A stretch of DNA of 64,000 bases from Malus domestica (taxonomy: Eukaryota; Streptophyta; Magnoliopsida; Rosales; Rosaceae): positions 6,088,501-6,152,500 of the forward strand of contig NC_091675.1 of NCBI RefSeq assembly GCF_042453785.1, read 5' to 3'. Numbering within the stretch: position 1 is the stretch's first letter; each line of letters opens with the position of its first letter. The translations under genes and the position numbers were made by a program. The notes under the pieces were generated by a model. That model ran no database searches and was not told the DNA's origin. It saw only the letters and a program-made list of their open reading frames with translations. Below are positions 48,687-59,264 of this stretch, piece after piece.

Positions 48687-49307
48687 TCTACCAAGATAGT
48701 GAGAATTTTTTAGTGTGATCCCTAAAGGAACATTGGCTGCCATGCCCATTGATTGGATCACAAGCACTTTTGCTGGAAGGGGTTGTGGGCGAAGGTTTTT
48801 TGCAAATGCAGTTTGCAACAAGGCTGCTGGCGGGCACTTGAGTTTCATTCCTGGAGGGGGCTACAAAACCTTTGCGACTAGTAGAATGACACTGCTAACA
48901 GCACCGTATGACTTTGCTATCGGACAACTTCCAGATTGCAGCCACTCATTACCCAATGCCTTGTGATTAGAATCTTATTTAGAGGAATTAGATTTCCTTT
49001 GCTGTTTCTTCCATGCATCGAAACTGAATGGCCATCCAGGACCAAAGATTGAGAGACAAATTGTAGCTGCCTTTGTAGCTAATGGATTAAACATGGGTGG
49101 TAGGGCCGAAGGTTGAGGCTCAACTATGTCAAAAGAATGCGAAATCCAAAATTGTGCACTTGGTTCTTTAAGCACACTGTTAGAGACATATTTACGGTAA
49201 CCCCATATATAGTTTAGATTACTTGCACCTAAAGTTTCTATATTGTAATATTTTAGTTTCCTACCACTTATTGGAAAACTCAAAAACTCTTCTTCGGTGT
49301 TGAGCAA
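48687..49307 (-). pseudogene. Broken copy of a conserved plant protein of unknown function
   Basis: Minus-strand frames read continuously apart from stops and a frameshift. 49307-48975 ends with FGPGWPFSFDAWKKQQRKSN then a stop. The next part has WLQSGSCPIAKSYGAVSSV and, after another stop, PPPGMKLKCPPAALLQTAF and VLVIQSMGMAANVPLG, and a shifted frame then reads DHTKKFSLSW. These blocks recall a conserved plant protein family that I cannot name. The reading order matches a single gene, with at least two stops and one frameshift. No promoter or remaining 3' part was found. Confidence 0.6.
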
Positions 49308-49389
49308 TCTGATTCAAAGAGGGAGAAGAATGTAGGGGAGAAGAATTTATGTGCAGAAAGAGAGGACCATTCAGAGTTACATTTTAGTA

Positions 49390-49505
49390 AATTTTCATAA
49401 ACAATATCGTAAGTTTCATAAATGGTGTCGTAAGTTTTCATAAACAGTGTAGTAAGGTTTCATAAACAGTGTAATAAATTTCATAAACAGTGTATCGTGA
49501 GTCTT
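49390..49505. repeat. Tandem repeat, about 22-bp unit
   Basis: About five units of TTTCATAAACAGTGT(A)GTAAG with small changes. Confidence 0.85.
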
Positions 49506-49514
49506 CGCGTCAGA

Positions 49515-49640
49515 TTTTTTGTCATTTTTATTAAAATTATGTCTTTTTCATTAAAATTTAAGTTCTTTTGTCATTTTTATTAAAATTTAAGGGGTTTTCT
49601 TTAAAATTTAAGTCTTTTTAATTAAATAAAGTTATAACAT
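49515..49640. repeat. Tandem repeat of ATTAAAATTTAAG-type units
   Basis: Four or so units of TTTTT(C)ATTAAAATTTAAGT with variable spacers, directly after the previous array. Confidence 0.7.
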
Positions 49641-49737
49641 GATTTTTTATTAAAATAAACTTAGTCCAAGCCCTTTTCATGAAAGTTCCCTTTAATAAAA
49701 TGATATAGTTATATTAAAGGAATGAAGGAATAAATTG

Positions 49738-49832
49738 GTTGCTAATTTGTCATACTTGATATTCGAACATAAGATTGCTTACTTATAAGACAATAGAAAT
49801 ACTATTAGACCGAGATACTAAGTGACTTACTA
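49738..49832 (-). repeat. Diverged tRNA-derived SINE fragment
   Basis: Reverse strand resembles the SINE family at 8974-9150 (GATATTCGAACATAAGA, ACTATTAGACCGAGATACTAAGTG). No clear tail or duplication. Confidence 0.55.
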
Positions 49833-50148
49833 AATTATAGCTTAAGTTCGTGTGGTTTGAGGGAAGTTCTCAAGTGATGGTTTCGTTGTATCCCTATTTC
49901 TAATTTTATATTATTTTTCTTCTTATGATAGGAAGATTTTATGGTGTTCAAAAATGATGTTCCAAAGTATTTTATACTCTTAAGGTTTGTAACCGCTAAA
50001 TTGTGCGTATTGTATCTTCAATCAAGAATTCAATAACTACAAATCTTAAAATATTCGATACCTTGGAGCACTGTAATAAAATTGCCTTATGCATTCATAA
50101 GATAATGTTAATAACAAAAATGATGAAGTCAGTAGGTATTAGTTATTA

Positions 50149-50313
50149 GAGTGCATTTTTTGTCACCATTATTTAATGTAGTGTATGTTCATCATCCTAT
50201 TTATCATCATTAAATAAGTTTAAATTTTGAGATTTGTGTTTATCCACGATACGAATCTCGAAATTCAAACTCATATAACGATGATTAATATAATGGTGAG
50301 CAAAAATGCTCGC
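50149..50313. mobile_element. 165-bp MITE with 9-10-bp duplication
   Basis: GAGTGCATTTTTTGTCACC at the left is inverted at the right (GGTGAGCAAAAATGCTCGC). Flanked by TTAGTTATTA on both sides (50139-50148, 50314-50323). Confidence 0.85.
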
Positions 50314-50551
50314 TTAGTTATTACATCATTCGATAATGCCTTAAATTCCAAGAAACAGGGTTAGGAAAAACATGGTTGAATTTAAAATATATTTTCTTCT
50401 GAAATTCAGAACTAAAAAATGTCAGCTATGCAAAAAGGGCAAAAATAAACAAATGTTACTGCTGCACAGACCACATTCATACCAAAAATACCAAAATACA
50501 AGAAAAGTTAAAAAAAAAAAACATTAATAATGGAAAAGTTCATGAAAAAAT

Positions 50552-51132
50552 TTAAGGATTGAAGAGCAAATTCCCACACTTGCATTTCCAGCTCATTGGC
50601 TTATAATTTGTAATGTCATCTCCTCTGGAGTAGGCTACGTTCTTTGGGGCAGTTCTGGAAAAAGAAACAGAGGAGCTGCTTCCATGGCTTCTGATTTTAT
50701 CAACTTGAGGAGTAACTGGAACCTGAACCGCCACGCAACGCCCGCAAACGCTGCACCTCCGCTCGCAGCTCGGCCGCACTGACCCTATTTGACGAGCGTT
50801 GACCACCACCCCTTCTTTATTTTCCTGAAGAACTCTTGCCCGAGCCAACTCACTTAGCTTGCTGGAAATTGGTCTACCACCTGAGAAACAAAAAGTGAAA
50901 AACCCAAAAATTAATTTACAAATTAAACAAAACCAATGTGAGTTGCTTCTTGTTTCGAAGAAATTGGTTTTTTCCTTAATTTTTTTTCCCATAAATTTGA
51001 ATAAAGGGATAGGATTTACTGACCTTCAGCCATGAAAATCAGATGGGTCGAGCTCGAAACCAGGAACAGGAGGATGGAAATGCAAATATTTCTATTTCTC
51101 TGGCAAAAGATGCAATTTTGAGAGCTGCCCAT
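50552..51132 (-). CDS. EPFL secreted cysteine-rich signalling peptide (EPFL2-like)
   Basis: Precursor of an EPIDERMAL PATTERNING FACTOR-LIKE peptide, secreted ligand of ERECTA-family receptor kinases in stomatal, leaf-margin and organ patterning. Minus strand, two exons: 51132-51024 and 50880-50552, phases agree, 145 aa. Exon 1 starts MGSSQNCIFC and encodes a hydrophobic signal segment (ISILLFLVSSSTHLIF); exon 2 begins GRPISSKLSELARARV. The mature C-terminal domain has six cysteines (CERRC, CGRC, KCKC) and the family ending NYKPMSWKCKCGNLLFNP. The intron just after the signal peptide is typical. The loop between CGRC and KCKC is long with YSRGDD, as I recall for EPFL2; EPFL1 is the alternative. 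A single-ORF scan gives a wrong N-terminus from the intron. Confidence 0.92.
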
Positions 51133-51283
51133 TTCTCAGAAGACGATGGTAATTATGATTATATGAACAAGCTTGACAGAAACAAGATTAGTTTATTTTT
51201 GCAGGGTGTGAAAGTTTCAGAATGTGAAAAGTAAAAAACCTTGATGGGAGGAGACAAGTGGGATACAATTAAAATATGAAAAA

Positions 51284-51284
<1 letters not shown>

Positions 51285-51332
<48 letters not shown>
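51285..51332. repeat. (GA)n microsatellite upstream of EPFL
   Basis: About 23 uninterrupted GA units, 150-200 bp upstream of the EPFL start on its minus-strand promoter/leader side (CT on that strand). GA/CT repeats can be bound by plant BPC/GAGA-binding factors; a role here is inference. Confidence 0.95.
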
Positions 51333-51336
<4 letters not shown>

Positions 51337-51699
51337 TCAGAAATTGAATGCCAGCTCCATCGGTCAGAACGATGACTGAAGATATATCTATACATGTATG
51401 TATATATATGTATATATGTATACGGTGGGAACGTGGAGGGCAGAGGAGGACAACGGTGAGATCAAAGCGAGAAGGGAAGGACCTCAGCCGCGACCTCGAG
51501 TGATGGGCCTCCGAAAGACCAGGTAATTCGTACAATTTATGAATTATGATTCGAAAGCAAAACAGAAACTTTATGAGCTTTGCATGCAGAAAAGAAAAAA
51601 AGAGGACCACGGAGTGGGAGGCCCTGTGTTCTGTACAAATAGCAACAAGATAGAGCCACATGAAAGATACTCTGTGTATGTGTAATTTATTCGAGTTTT

Positions 51700-52195
51700 C
51701 ATTTTCTTCTCTGTAAGTCTTGTTTTTGCAGTTTCATCCTTGTAGTTTTGTTATGTTGGCACTTCAACTAATGTGATCGTTTAATCCAGTTTAGTGCACA
51801 TCTTGTCTTGTCGTAATCTAATTTGATTATAAAAAAAAAACGTGAACTAAATTGAAACCAAACTAATCCGAACCTAAACTATTCTACTTTGGTTCGACTG
51901 GTTCCATTCAGTTTTGGATCTTAGCCATTTTAAAGCAATAATTAAGAATCACACTGGTCCAAACTGTTTCAATTCAACTTTTGAATCAAAGTTGACTCTT
52001 TCAAACACGGGTTTATTCTTTCCAATTTATCATTGCAAAGGTCTTTTGCCCACCCCTAAAAAACTCAATTTGGAATGAACCTTGCCTCGTTTGACTAACA
52101 TCTATAGCGAATGATTTTATAAGGTTGAAAATGCAAGAAAAGAAACTAACAAAGACGAAATCGAAAATCTAAGTAACATACGAGGACTACTAGTG
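51700..52195. other. Gene-free stretch
   Basis: No ORF, RNA gene or bounded repeat recognised. Confidence 0.5.
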
Positions 52196-52720
52196 CAATA
52201 TAGCACATTTTGTTTGTTTGTTTTAGGGATTGGGAGGATCTGGGGTGCTCCATTTTAACGTGCAAGAGTGCTTTGTTTGTTTCTTATTTCTTCAAAACAG
52301 TACATGCATGGACGTCGGATTCCATGGAAATCCCCAGTAAGATAATATTCATGGATATCCCCAGAAAGATACTGTTCATGGATATCCCCAGAAAGCTACT
52401 ATTCATGGGTGTGCATAGAGGAAGATGGATTTTGGGGACACCCAAAAAATTGCTTAGGCAAGTTTATTTCCATCAAATTCTGACAACACTCTTCCTTGAT
52501 CGAATCTATGCCGTTGGATTGGGATTCGATTTGTACCTCGTGCGCAATGAGATTAGTTAGTTATTCATAAGTTCCCAAGCAGCCGTGTATGGAAAAGAAG
52601 CCTGCGTCGTCAAATCAGACGGTTGCTTGCTTTTAAGCCAAAAATCTGAGGGACACGTGCTGGAGTTGGAAAACACTGATCCGGATCGGACCCTTAAATT
52701 TTGACAAGAACTGGGGGATC
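52196..52720 (+). repeat. Unclassified repeat-like segment with internal 27-bp tandem units
   Basis: Holds an open frame at 52210-52560 whose centre is three near-identical units (MEIPSKIIF, MDIPRKILF, MDIPRKLLF) encoded by a tandem repeat at about 52325-52410. The frame has no recognised domain. I think it is a transposon-derived non-coding repeat rather than a gene. Confidence 0.4.
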
Positions 52721-53338
52721 CGTAAAAGTAAAACACCTTCAAAAGCTGTCATCTTTCGTGACTATCAATCAATGCATATTTTGCATTTCCACGTTTTCAC
52801 CACATATGATTATGATGCATGTATTCAACTCATATGATTATGATGGGGTTCATAGTAAGATTAGACCGGGTCTGGTTTGATTCAATTTTACTATAGTCGT
52901 AGCCAAATCAGTTAACCGCTAAGTGATGTGTTTTGGTTCATCCGGAGCAATTAGTAGGAGAAAATCAAGCTAAGTAGTTTGGTTTGAGTGGTTTGATGGT
53001 TTCGAGTGTTGAGCTCAATTACAATATAGCGCGTTTAAGTGCTTAATTAAATAGGATACTTTATATGTTATACAACAACGATTTGAGAAATATGTTTTTC
53101 GCACACTGATTATTTCACTTCATGCACACTTCTATCTTTTTTTACCTACTAAATTTGAACAAATGAAAGGATAATTAAGGTTCAAAAATAATAGAAGTGT
53201 GCCGAAGGTGAAAAATGTGTAGTATTAATAAAGATATTGTTTAACCGTGCACGGTATTGTTTTTCAAAGCATAACTTGCTTGCACGCGTGCCTGGTTTCA
53301 CAACCCATTATTTTAAGATTCTCGATCTGTCCATTAAG

Positions 53339-53506
53339 AGCAATGGGGCGACTAAATTTATAAACAAAATTTTGTAAACTAATGACAAGGAAGTTAATAA
53401 CCGGATTATTACTTAAGCGTTGATAAACGTGTTCATATTTTTATTGGTGACTCATCATTTGGTTTGCAAATTTTGTTTACAAAATTTAGTCTCCATAGCA
53501 TTACCC
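53339..53506. mobile_element. 168-bp MITE
   Basis: Left AGCAATGGGGCGACTAAATTT is inverted at the right (AAATTTAGTCTCCATAGCAT). The inner pair AACAAAATTTT / AAATTTTGTTT is also inverted. Flanks show only a weak match around CCATT. Confidence 0.75.
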
Positions 53507-53519
53507 ATTCATTAATATA

Positions 53520-54650
53520 ATTTGACACATTAAACAGTGACTGTGTACAAATTTATTTAATATGAGTCCTCCTTGTTTCAACTCTTTTTTAATTCAATTT
53601 CTCCTTAATCTAATTCCTCTTATTTTGATTACTGTTACATAAACAAGCCATTAATATGTATATCCAAAACAATGAGGCCTCACCTACAGTTTGTGTTGGT
53701 CCTCAGTTCAGAAAATTAATATGTTAGAGCCCTTTCATACAGAACCGTGACAGACTGAGAGAGTCATTCCGTATCTCTCCAAAACAATAACATGCAAGAA
53801 TACATTGAATAGTAACAAACTTTTAGCCACAGGTCAAGTCTAAAAGAAATTGTGGCAAATGCTCAAAAAGTTACGGCCCAGTGAAAATTGGCAGCTTCCA
53901 CAATCCAAAAGCATTTGAGAATTGAGTCTTTGCGTGTTGAGTGGGTGACCATATTGATTCACTTCTCCTGATAGCATAATTTGTATATCATAAGTACGAC
54001 GCCACAGATAATAACAGTGATCCCGATTTGTGTAAGTTATTTTTCGTTCTCTGTATGCACAGAAACTCTTACTCTCCTCTCATCTCATGCATACTTCGAA
54101 TTTATTATGAAAATATGTTACAGGCTAGCTAGTTAGTTTAAAACTCCAAACAAATCTCAGATCTCTGAATTGCATCTAACATAGACGTTGATCGCATGCA
54201 TTACGTTAACTTTCCAATGACATTACAAGAATTTTAATCTTATACCTTCCGTTGATCACAGTAGAACTATTAATCACAGCAAGTTGGAAAGGGGTGTTTA
54301 ATCCGTTGCAGTCCAAAAGCAAAATTACTATTATTCTACTTAATTCTCTTCAACTATTTATCTTAGCGAAAAACGCTTCAAAGCTCAAACTATAAAAAAT
54401 CTAGTTAAATATCTGGTGCAATAATAGTCAACTGCCTTACCATTTGAGTTTGAAATAATTTTGTTTACGTTCCTCCAAAACTGTTATTTTTACTATAAAA
54501 AAGGAGTACATTTTCCTTTTCTTTTCGGTTACAAGGAATTATTCATGAAACATATATGATAAAAGAAACATGTTATATGTAATCATCATCAACACTTTAT
54601 AATTCCAAATCCATACATTTGAAGGAACGTAACACAGACTGAAGGAATGT
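53520..54650. other. Gene-free stretch
   Basis: AT-rich, no supported feature. Confidence 0.5.
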
Positions 54651-54652
54651 TA

Positions 54653-54868
54653 TTAACAAGTGAAAAGAAAGTGCCAACTACAATCCACCAGACTTGTTGG
54701 TTTGCTTGTTCCTGCTACTTGGTAAGAACAAGCATTGGATTGATCAAGTAACACAAGGCTCTCTACAAAAGAATCCATGGACTCGTAATTCCGTCCCTCT
54801 CCAACTCCAGAATACCTAACTTGTTTGGTCTTAAAATCCACCATTACAAGTCTGCTATCTTCTTGTGC
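54653..54868 (-). pseudogene. F-box-associated domain relic
   Basis: Minus-strand translation KAQEDSRLVMVDFKTKQ then VRYSGVGEG...DSFVESLVLLDQ resembles the C-terminal end of F-box-associated domains (final kelch/FBA-like strands, DLKxxxxKxLG...YVESLVSL). The upstream part is lost where the inverted repeat at 54867-54966 begins; no F-box motif is found. Partial or disrupted gene. Confidence 0.6.
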
Positions 54869-54966
54869 TTTTGAACACTTGTTCGCCGTTACTTATAAAA
54901 CCAAGTTGCTTTTCCACAGTCTGCCATGTTGGTTTTATAAGTAACGGCGAACAAGTGTTCAAAAGC
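54867..54966. repeat. Perfect 38-bp inverted repeat, 24-bp loop
   Basis: Left arm 54867-54904 (GCTTTTGAACACTTGTTC...) and right arm 54929-54966 are exact reverse complements. The left arm is also the upstream part of the F-box relic, so the right arm is an inverted copy of gene sequence. Confidence 0.95.
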
Positions 54967-54998
54967 ATAGTTTAAAACCAAGACTGGAAATCCTACAT

Positions 54999-55128
54999 GT
55001 TGCATGCGTGCACCGCACGTAGGAAACAAACTTATAGAGTTGACTAGGAGAATCCTAAACCAAAACAATGTATTTCTAATTTAAACTGTAGGATTTCGGA
55101 TTTCCTACGTGCGGTGCACGCATGCAAC
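54999..55128. repeat. Perfect 28-bp inverted repeat, 74-bp spacer
   Basis: Left arm 54999-55026 (GTTGCATGCGTGCACCGC...) and right arm 55101-55128 are exact reverse complements. The GC-rich arms stand out in AT-rich surroundings. Confidence 0.95.
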
Positions 55129-55462
55129 AAACATATGGAAACGAAACTACTAGACTTAATTTGGAGAACCCTAGCAGGAAGAACAAAAAACTGATTCTGG
55201 CTACTTTTACTGATGTAAAAAATGACCAACTAAATCTCATCTCTCTCTCAATTACAACATACTTAAGTGTGTACGTACGTATGAACAGCTTCGTACTCAT
55301 TTCTCATCAACTAAACACTAACCAATGACATCATAGCACTTAATTTGTTCTCATTTCTGAAAAATTAGAAGCACTTGAGTTCTATGAATGATGTTAATAC
55401 AAGAAGATAGCTCGTAATGTCACATCCACATCGATCTTACTACCTGCCTCAGGAAGTTCACA

Positions 55463-55681
55463 TTGCCTCTCTCCCTTTCCGGCCGCCTTTATGCATACTC
55501 CGTTGATGTCCATTTCAGATCCCGAGGCTTCAATTCCAAGTCTGAGATAAGATACCTATGGCTTGAAATCTTCACAACACACGCTCAAAGCACGGCCCAG
55601 AATCTTGATCCTTCGCTTCTCTCTTCCGAAGCCAATGTTGCCATAGGGCATGCAATTCTGCTGGCTTTGAGTTTGAGTTGA
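55463..55681 (+). other. Unassigned 72-codon ORF
   Basis: Translation LYAYSVDVHFRSRGFNSKSE...NLDPSLLSSEANVAIGHAI looks protein-like (balanced composition) but I do not recognise it. It ends 18 bp before the hydrolase stop codon on the other strand, so it may be a captured exon or chance. Confidence 0.3.
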
Positions 55682-55698
55682 TAACAAATTGGCACATT

Positions 55699-58600
55699 TC
55701 ACACAAGAAAATTGTCGACCATGTGTTGGATCACATCAGCCCCATCAGAGTATAGACAATCGTTTTGCACCTGTCCCACAAAAAGACAATAAAAACCTTA
55801 ATGCATTCACATCGAGCTGCTTCTTTAATTACATAGCTTTGAGGATGGAACAGCATGCATTGTGAAACGAATAAGAAAAAGGACAAGGGTTAATTTCTGT
55901 AGGCATTTGATTAATCTTTCCAACAACATTACAAGAATTTTTTTATTAAACACGACGAATTTCAAGGAAAAACATCGACTTGCCTGAATGGTACCATGCG
56001 CAAGGTATCTTTGTTTACTTCCTCTGAAGTTCACATCCACCCGTTCCCAGCTTATTTTGGTCAAGTTTCTGATCATTTCCTCTGTAATCGTGTCGTGAAG
56101 TTAGTGAATAAAATGCCAAGGAGCTAAGAATTACGAGCTCATAATATGGCAATCATGGGGTCGAATCATAAAAATGAGTTATCAGATGAATGTGACAACT
56201 ACAGAGAGAAAATACCAACTAGTTCTGTTCAAAACGAAACCAGCATATTGGATGCCTCCCACAACAGAAACTTTTTCTCCCTCCAACTTTATAATCACTA
56301 CTATTATCGTCAATTTATCATAGAACTACTAATCGGCTCACAAATATTAAAATTCAGAATTCCCAACGGTTTTCTTTCAATCTGTCTACAACTAGTGCAT
56401 GTTCGATTCCTATATAATCCGTTGGGTCATGGAACTCTGAGAGTAAAAATTCCTTCATGCTAAAGCTGGAATAAGCTTCAGAGAGCAATGAACCACTGGG
56501 AATAAGTTTTTAGTTAATTAAGATACACAACTAGCAAACCTTCGAAGTCAATTTTCTTGCGCCCACTGGGTATGGCTTCCAACGGTAATTCTTCTCGGGA
56601 ACTTGAACTTTGAATTGTCTCCACATTTATAATATGTGGATAGTTTTCTTCTCTAGATAAATGTTTAAGCTGATAGAAAAGTTCATGTTAAGATTAACTC
56701 CAGACACAAACAAAGCACCCATGAGTAGCTTCAGAAATACCTTTGGCAGCTCGTTCTTACGCCGTAGAGATGATGTACTCCATCCGACAAGGGCTATAAC
56801 AGTTGTTAAGTGCTTCGCATGAAAGATGGACATAGTAATAAACATATTTGTAAGTGTCAAATTCAAAGTTCGACTAACTCAAACTTTTACTTACATTCGA
56901 AGACCAGAACACCAAATTATCTTATCCTACATGTCTGCTTCAACAATGAAGATTAATAAATAATAAAAGTACAAAAGTAACACAAACACACAAATATGAA
57001 AAGGATACAGTCAAAACGAACATTTGCATAGGTAACACAGCGCTTGAAAGACTGCAGTGCAGATCTGCAGAGACAAGAAGAGATATGATGGCAAGTTCTA
57101 GAATCATCAACGACAATAGCCGACCATATACTACACAAAAGAAGAAGAAGATGTAATTCTCTGTAAGGACTCACATGAATTTAAGATCTTCAGAATCATT
57201 GACCATCTGAAGAAGAAGGGGAGGTTTTCCATCCTTCTTATCAGTTAAAAACAGATGTTTTCCACTTCTACCTAGACACCATGAAGCACGAGCTGCTACT
57301 TTTTCAAGGGGTTTTACGCCACAAAACAGTGGAACCTGAAACATCAAACCAACACATAATCAAGAAGTATAGAAAATGGAACCTAACTTGTACGCAGATC
57401 AAGCAAACATTCGCTTGTACTAATTCTCTCCTCATAAAATCTAATTAAAAAGCTTCAAACTTTCATGTATTGATTAGAATATGACAATTCAATCAATTAC
57501 ACCCTCCCGAAAGTCTTGGTTGTTTAGAAAAAATGACACAATTTTCGCAGGGGTGGGAGTTGGGCGGGGGAACGCCAATCGTTATTCATTCTCTTATGTT
57601 AGTACTTGTGTGAATAAATGCCGGATTCTTTATTCAACTAGAACAAACTCTCATGATTTTACATTGAAATGGCACCAAAAAAGTAATACTTTAATGTCTA
57701 AACGGATGTTCTAATAAGCATACGATTATGAGTTCATAACGAACTTGATTCACCTGATTATGCCCTCTGGAACCAAGGTGCGGAGTGGCAGACGTTATAA
57801 AATTCACAGGCTCCAGTCCAGCAATTTTGCCTTTGACTTTGTGTTCCAGCAACGGATTCTCAACTCCATTTCTCCTATATTCTCCATTTTCTTGAGACAG
57901 TTCTTCAGTGATGTCTCGTTCATAAAGCCTTCCAATGGCATACCTTGCAATAAGCCCGCCTAACGAATGACCAACAAACGAGATCTTCTGAACACTAGGG
58001 TGACGTTTTATCACAGAAATAACCTGAAAATCAAAACGATTATGATATCAATCAACTCAAACAACGCTTTCATATACGAACCCAGCCAACGAATACGAAA
58101 TCAAAACCCATGATTCTAATTTAAATGGAAAATGATAAACAAGTAGGTTCCAACTGAACAAATCCAAAAAAAGAAATAACCCACCTCTTCTGCTAATCTC
58201 TCTCCCATTACATCAACACCATCAAAGGTCAACATTGAGTGATTGCATTCACTACCTGCATTGCAAATTCATTTCATTACTTGGAAATTTAATTGGTGCA
58301 CTGCCCTCTAATTTCATGAGTTACCAAGTGGACTACTTTGAAAATAATTGCTAAAGCAAGCAACTTTTACAAGAAAAGGACTCACAGTGAGCAATAACAT
58401 CTTCTGGGTATCTCTTCAGAAACTGCTTTGCTGCATATTTCCAATTCTCAGCACTGCACCAAAAATGCACAAAATCAGCTCAACCCTCAACTAACCCACA
58501 TTCATTTTTTTTATCTTTCGATAAGCGATATTCTGAACTATTCTAATACACAAGAACGGAGATGAGAACTCGAGTGCAAGGCCTCGGGCCCACCGCCCTC

Positions 58601-59015
58601 GCCAACTGGCCTAACCCACATTCAAATTAACCAAACAGAGACTTAAAAAATAGAGTACAATTTCCACTGACCTGCCTATGAGACCATTCACCAAAATAAT
58701 CAAATGGGTCGGGCTCCTTTTTCCACCCGTTTCATCCTCCACCTCCATATCGAAACCCCCCTTGAAACCCCCCTTCGTATCCGTTTCGGGTTTCGAGCTG
58801 AAGCACCGAAGCTTCGGCATGTGAAAAAACGTTTCTTTTTTCCCGCTTGTCGTCATCGTCCCCTTGCTTTTGCTCCTTTTCTTTTTCCTCGCGTTTTTCT
58901 TGCCGCCTCTGTGTTTGATCACGCTTGACGGCTCCTCTTTCAGTACGACCCCATCGCCCCCGATCTCCACCTCCATTGCCGCCATGCTCTGCAAATCCGC
59001 AGAATCTTCGGTCAA
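55699..59015 (-). CDS. DUF676-type alpha/beta-hydrolase (putative lipase/serine esterase)
   Basis: Predicted serine hydrolase of the plant DUF676 lipase-like family; substrate unknown. Minus strand, ten exons: 59015-58672, 58453-58386, 58255-58185, 58023-57754, 57335-57175, 57064-57009, 56793-56741, 56669-56540, 56081-55984 and 55770-55699. Phases agree, 440 aa (430 from the Met at 58985, which may be the real start). N-terminus is basic (KHRGGKKNARKKKRSKSK). Motifs: THLIILVNGLIG (oxyanion region), nucleophile elbow SFVGHSLGGLIARYAIG in exon 4, FITSATPHLG after it, and a C-terminal helix with catalytic-His candidate in QHMVDNFLV. Exon 9 ends with a GC donor (CAG|GCAAGT), the rest GT-AG. Intron 1 contains a SINE. 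Head to head with the sigma-factor gene. Confidence 0.9.
58505..58610 (-). mobile_element. Short tRNA-derived SINE in hydrolase intron 1
   Basis: The minus strand starts CCAGTTGGCGAGGGCGGTG (tRNA-like A-box region), carries a B-box-like GAGTTCTCATCTCC and ends in an A tail (T run 58505-58512 on plus). It is flanked by a perfect 14-bp duplication CTAACCCACATTCA (58491-58504, 58611-58624). Confidence 0.88.
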
Positions 59016-59264
59016 TGAGAGGTTTGAACATTCAGCAGTTGCATACGCTGGGGAATCGCAATATGAAATGTGGGTTTTTGCGATCTTTCGCTATCGATTC
59101 GTGACTTTGACTTCGGGTAGATGGTCCGCACCGCAAACTGGAGCTGCCATTGCTGACGGGGTTGGTGGTTAACGAGAAGCTTCGGCTCTTGTGGGAAGCT
59201 AGCGACTTTGACAGTTTGACAGTGAATTCTCCTGCACGTGTTATATTTTTTGAAAAAATTACCA

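Noticed and set aside
51159..51661. Minus-strand ORFs across the GA repeat
   Set aside because: Ser-Leu strings from the microsatellite; not coding.
54867..54966. Hairpin as an intrinsic bacterial-type terminator or CRISPR-like unit
   Set aside because: Plant nuclear context, arms far too long, no repeat-spacer pattern.
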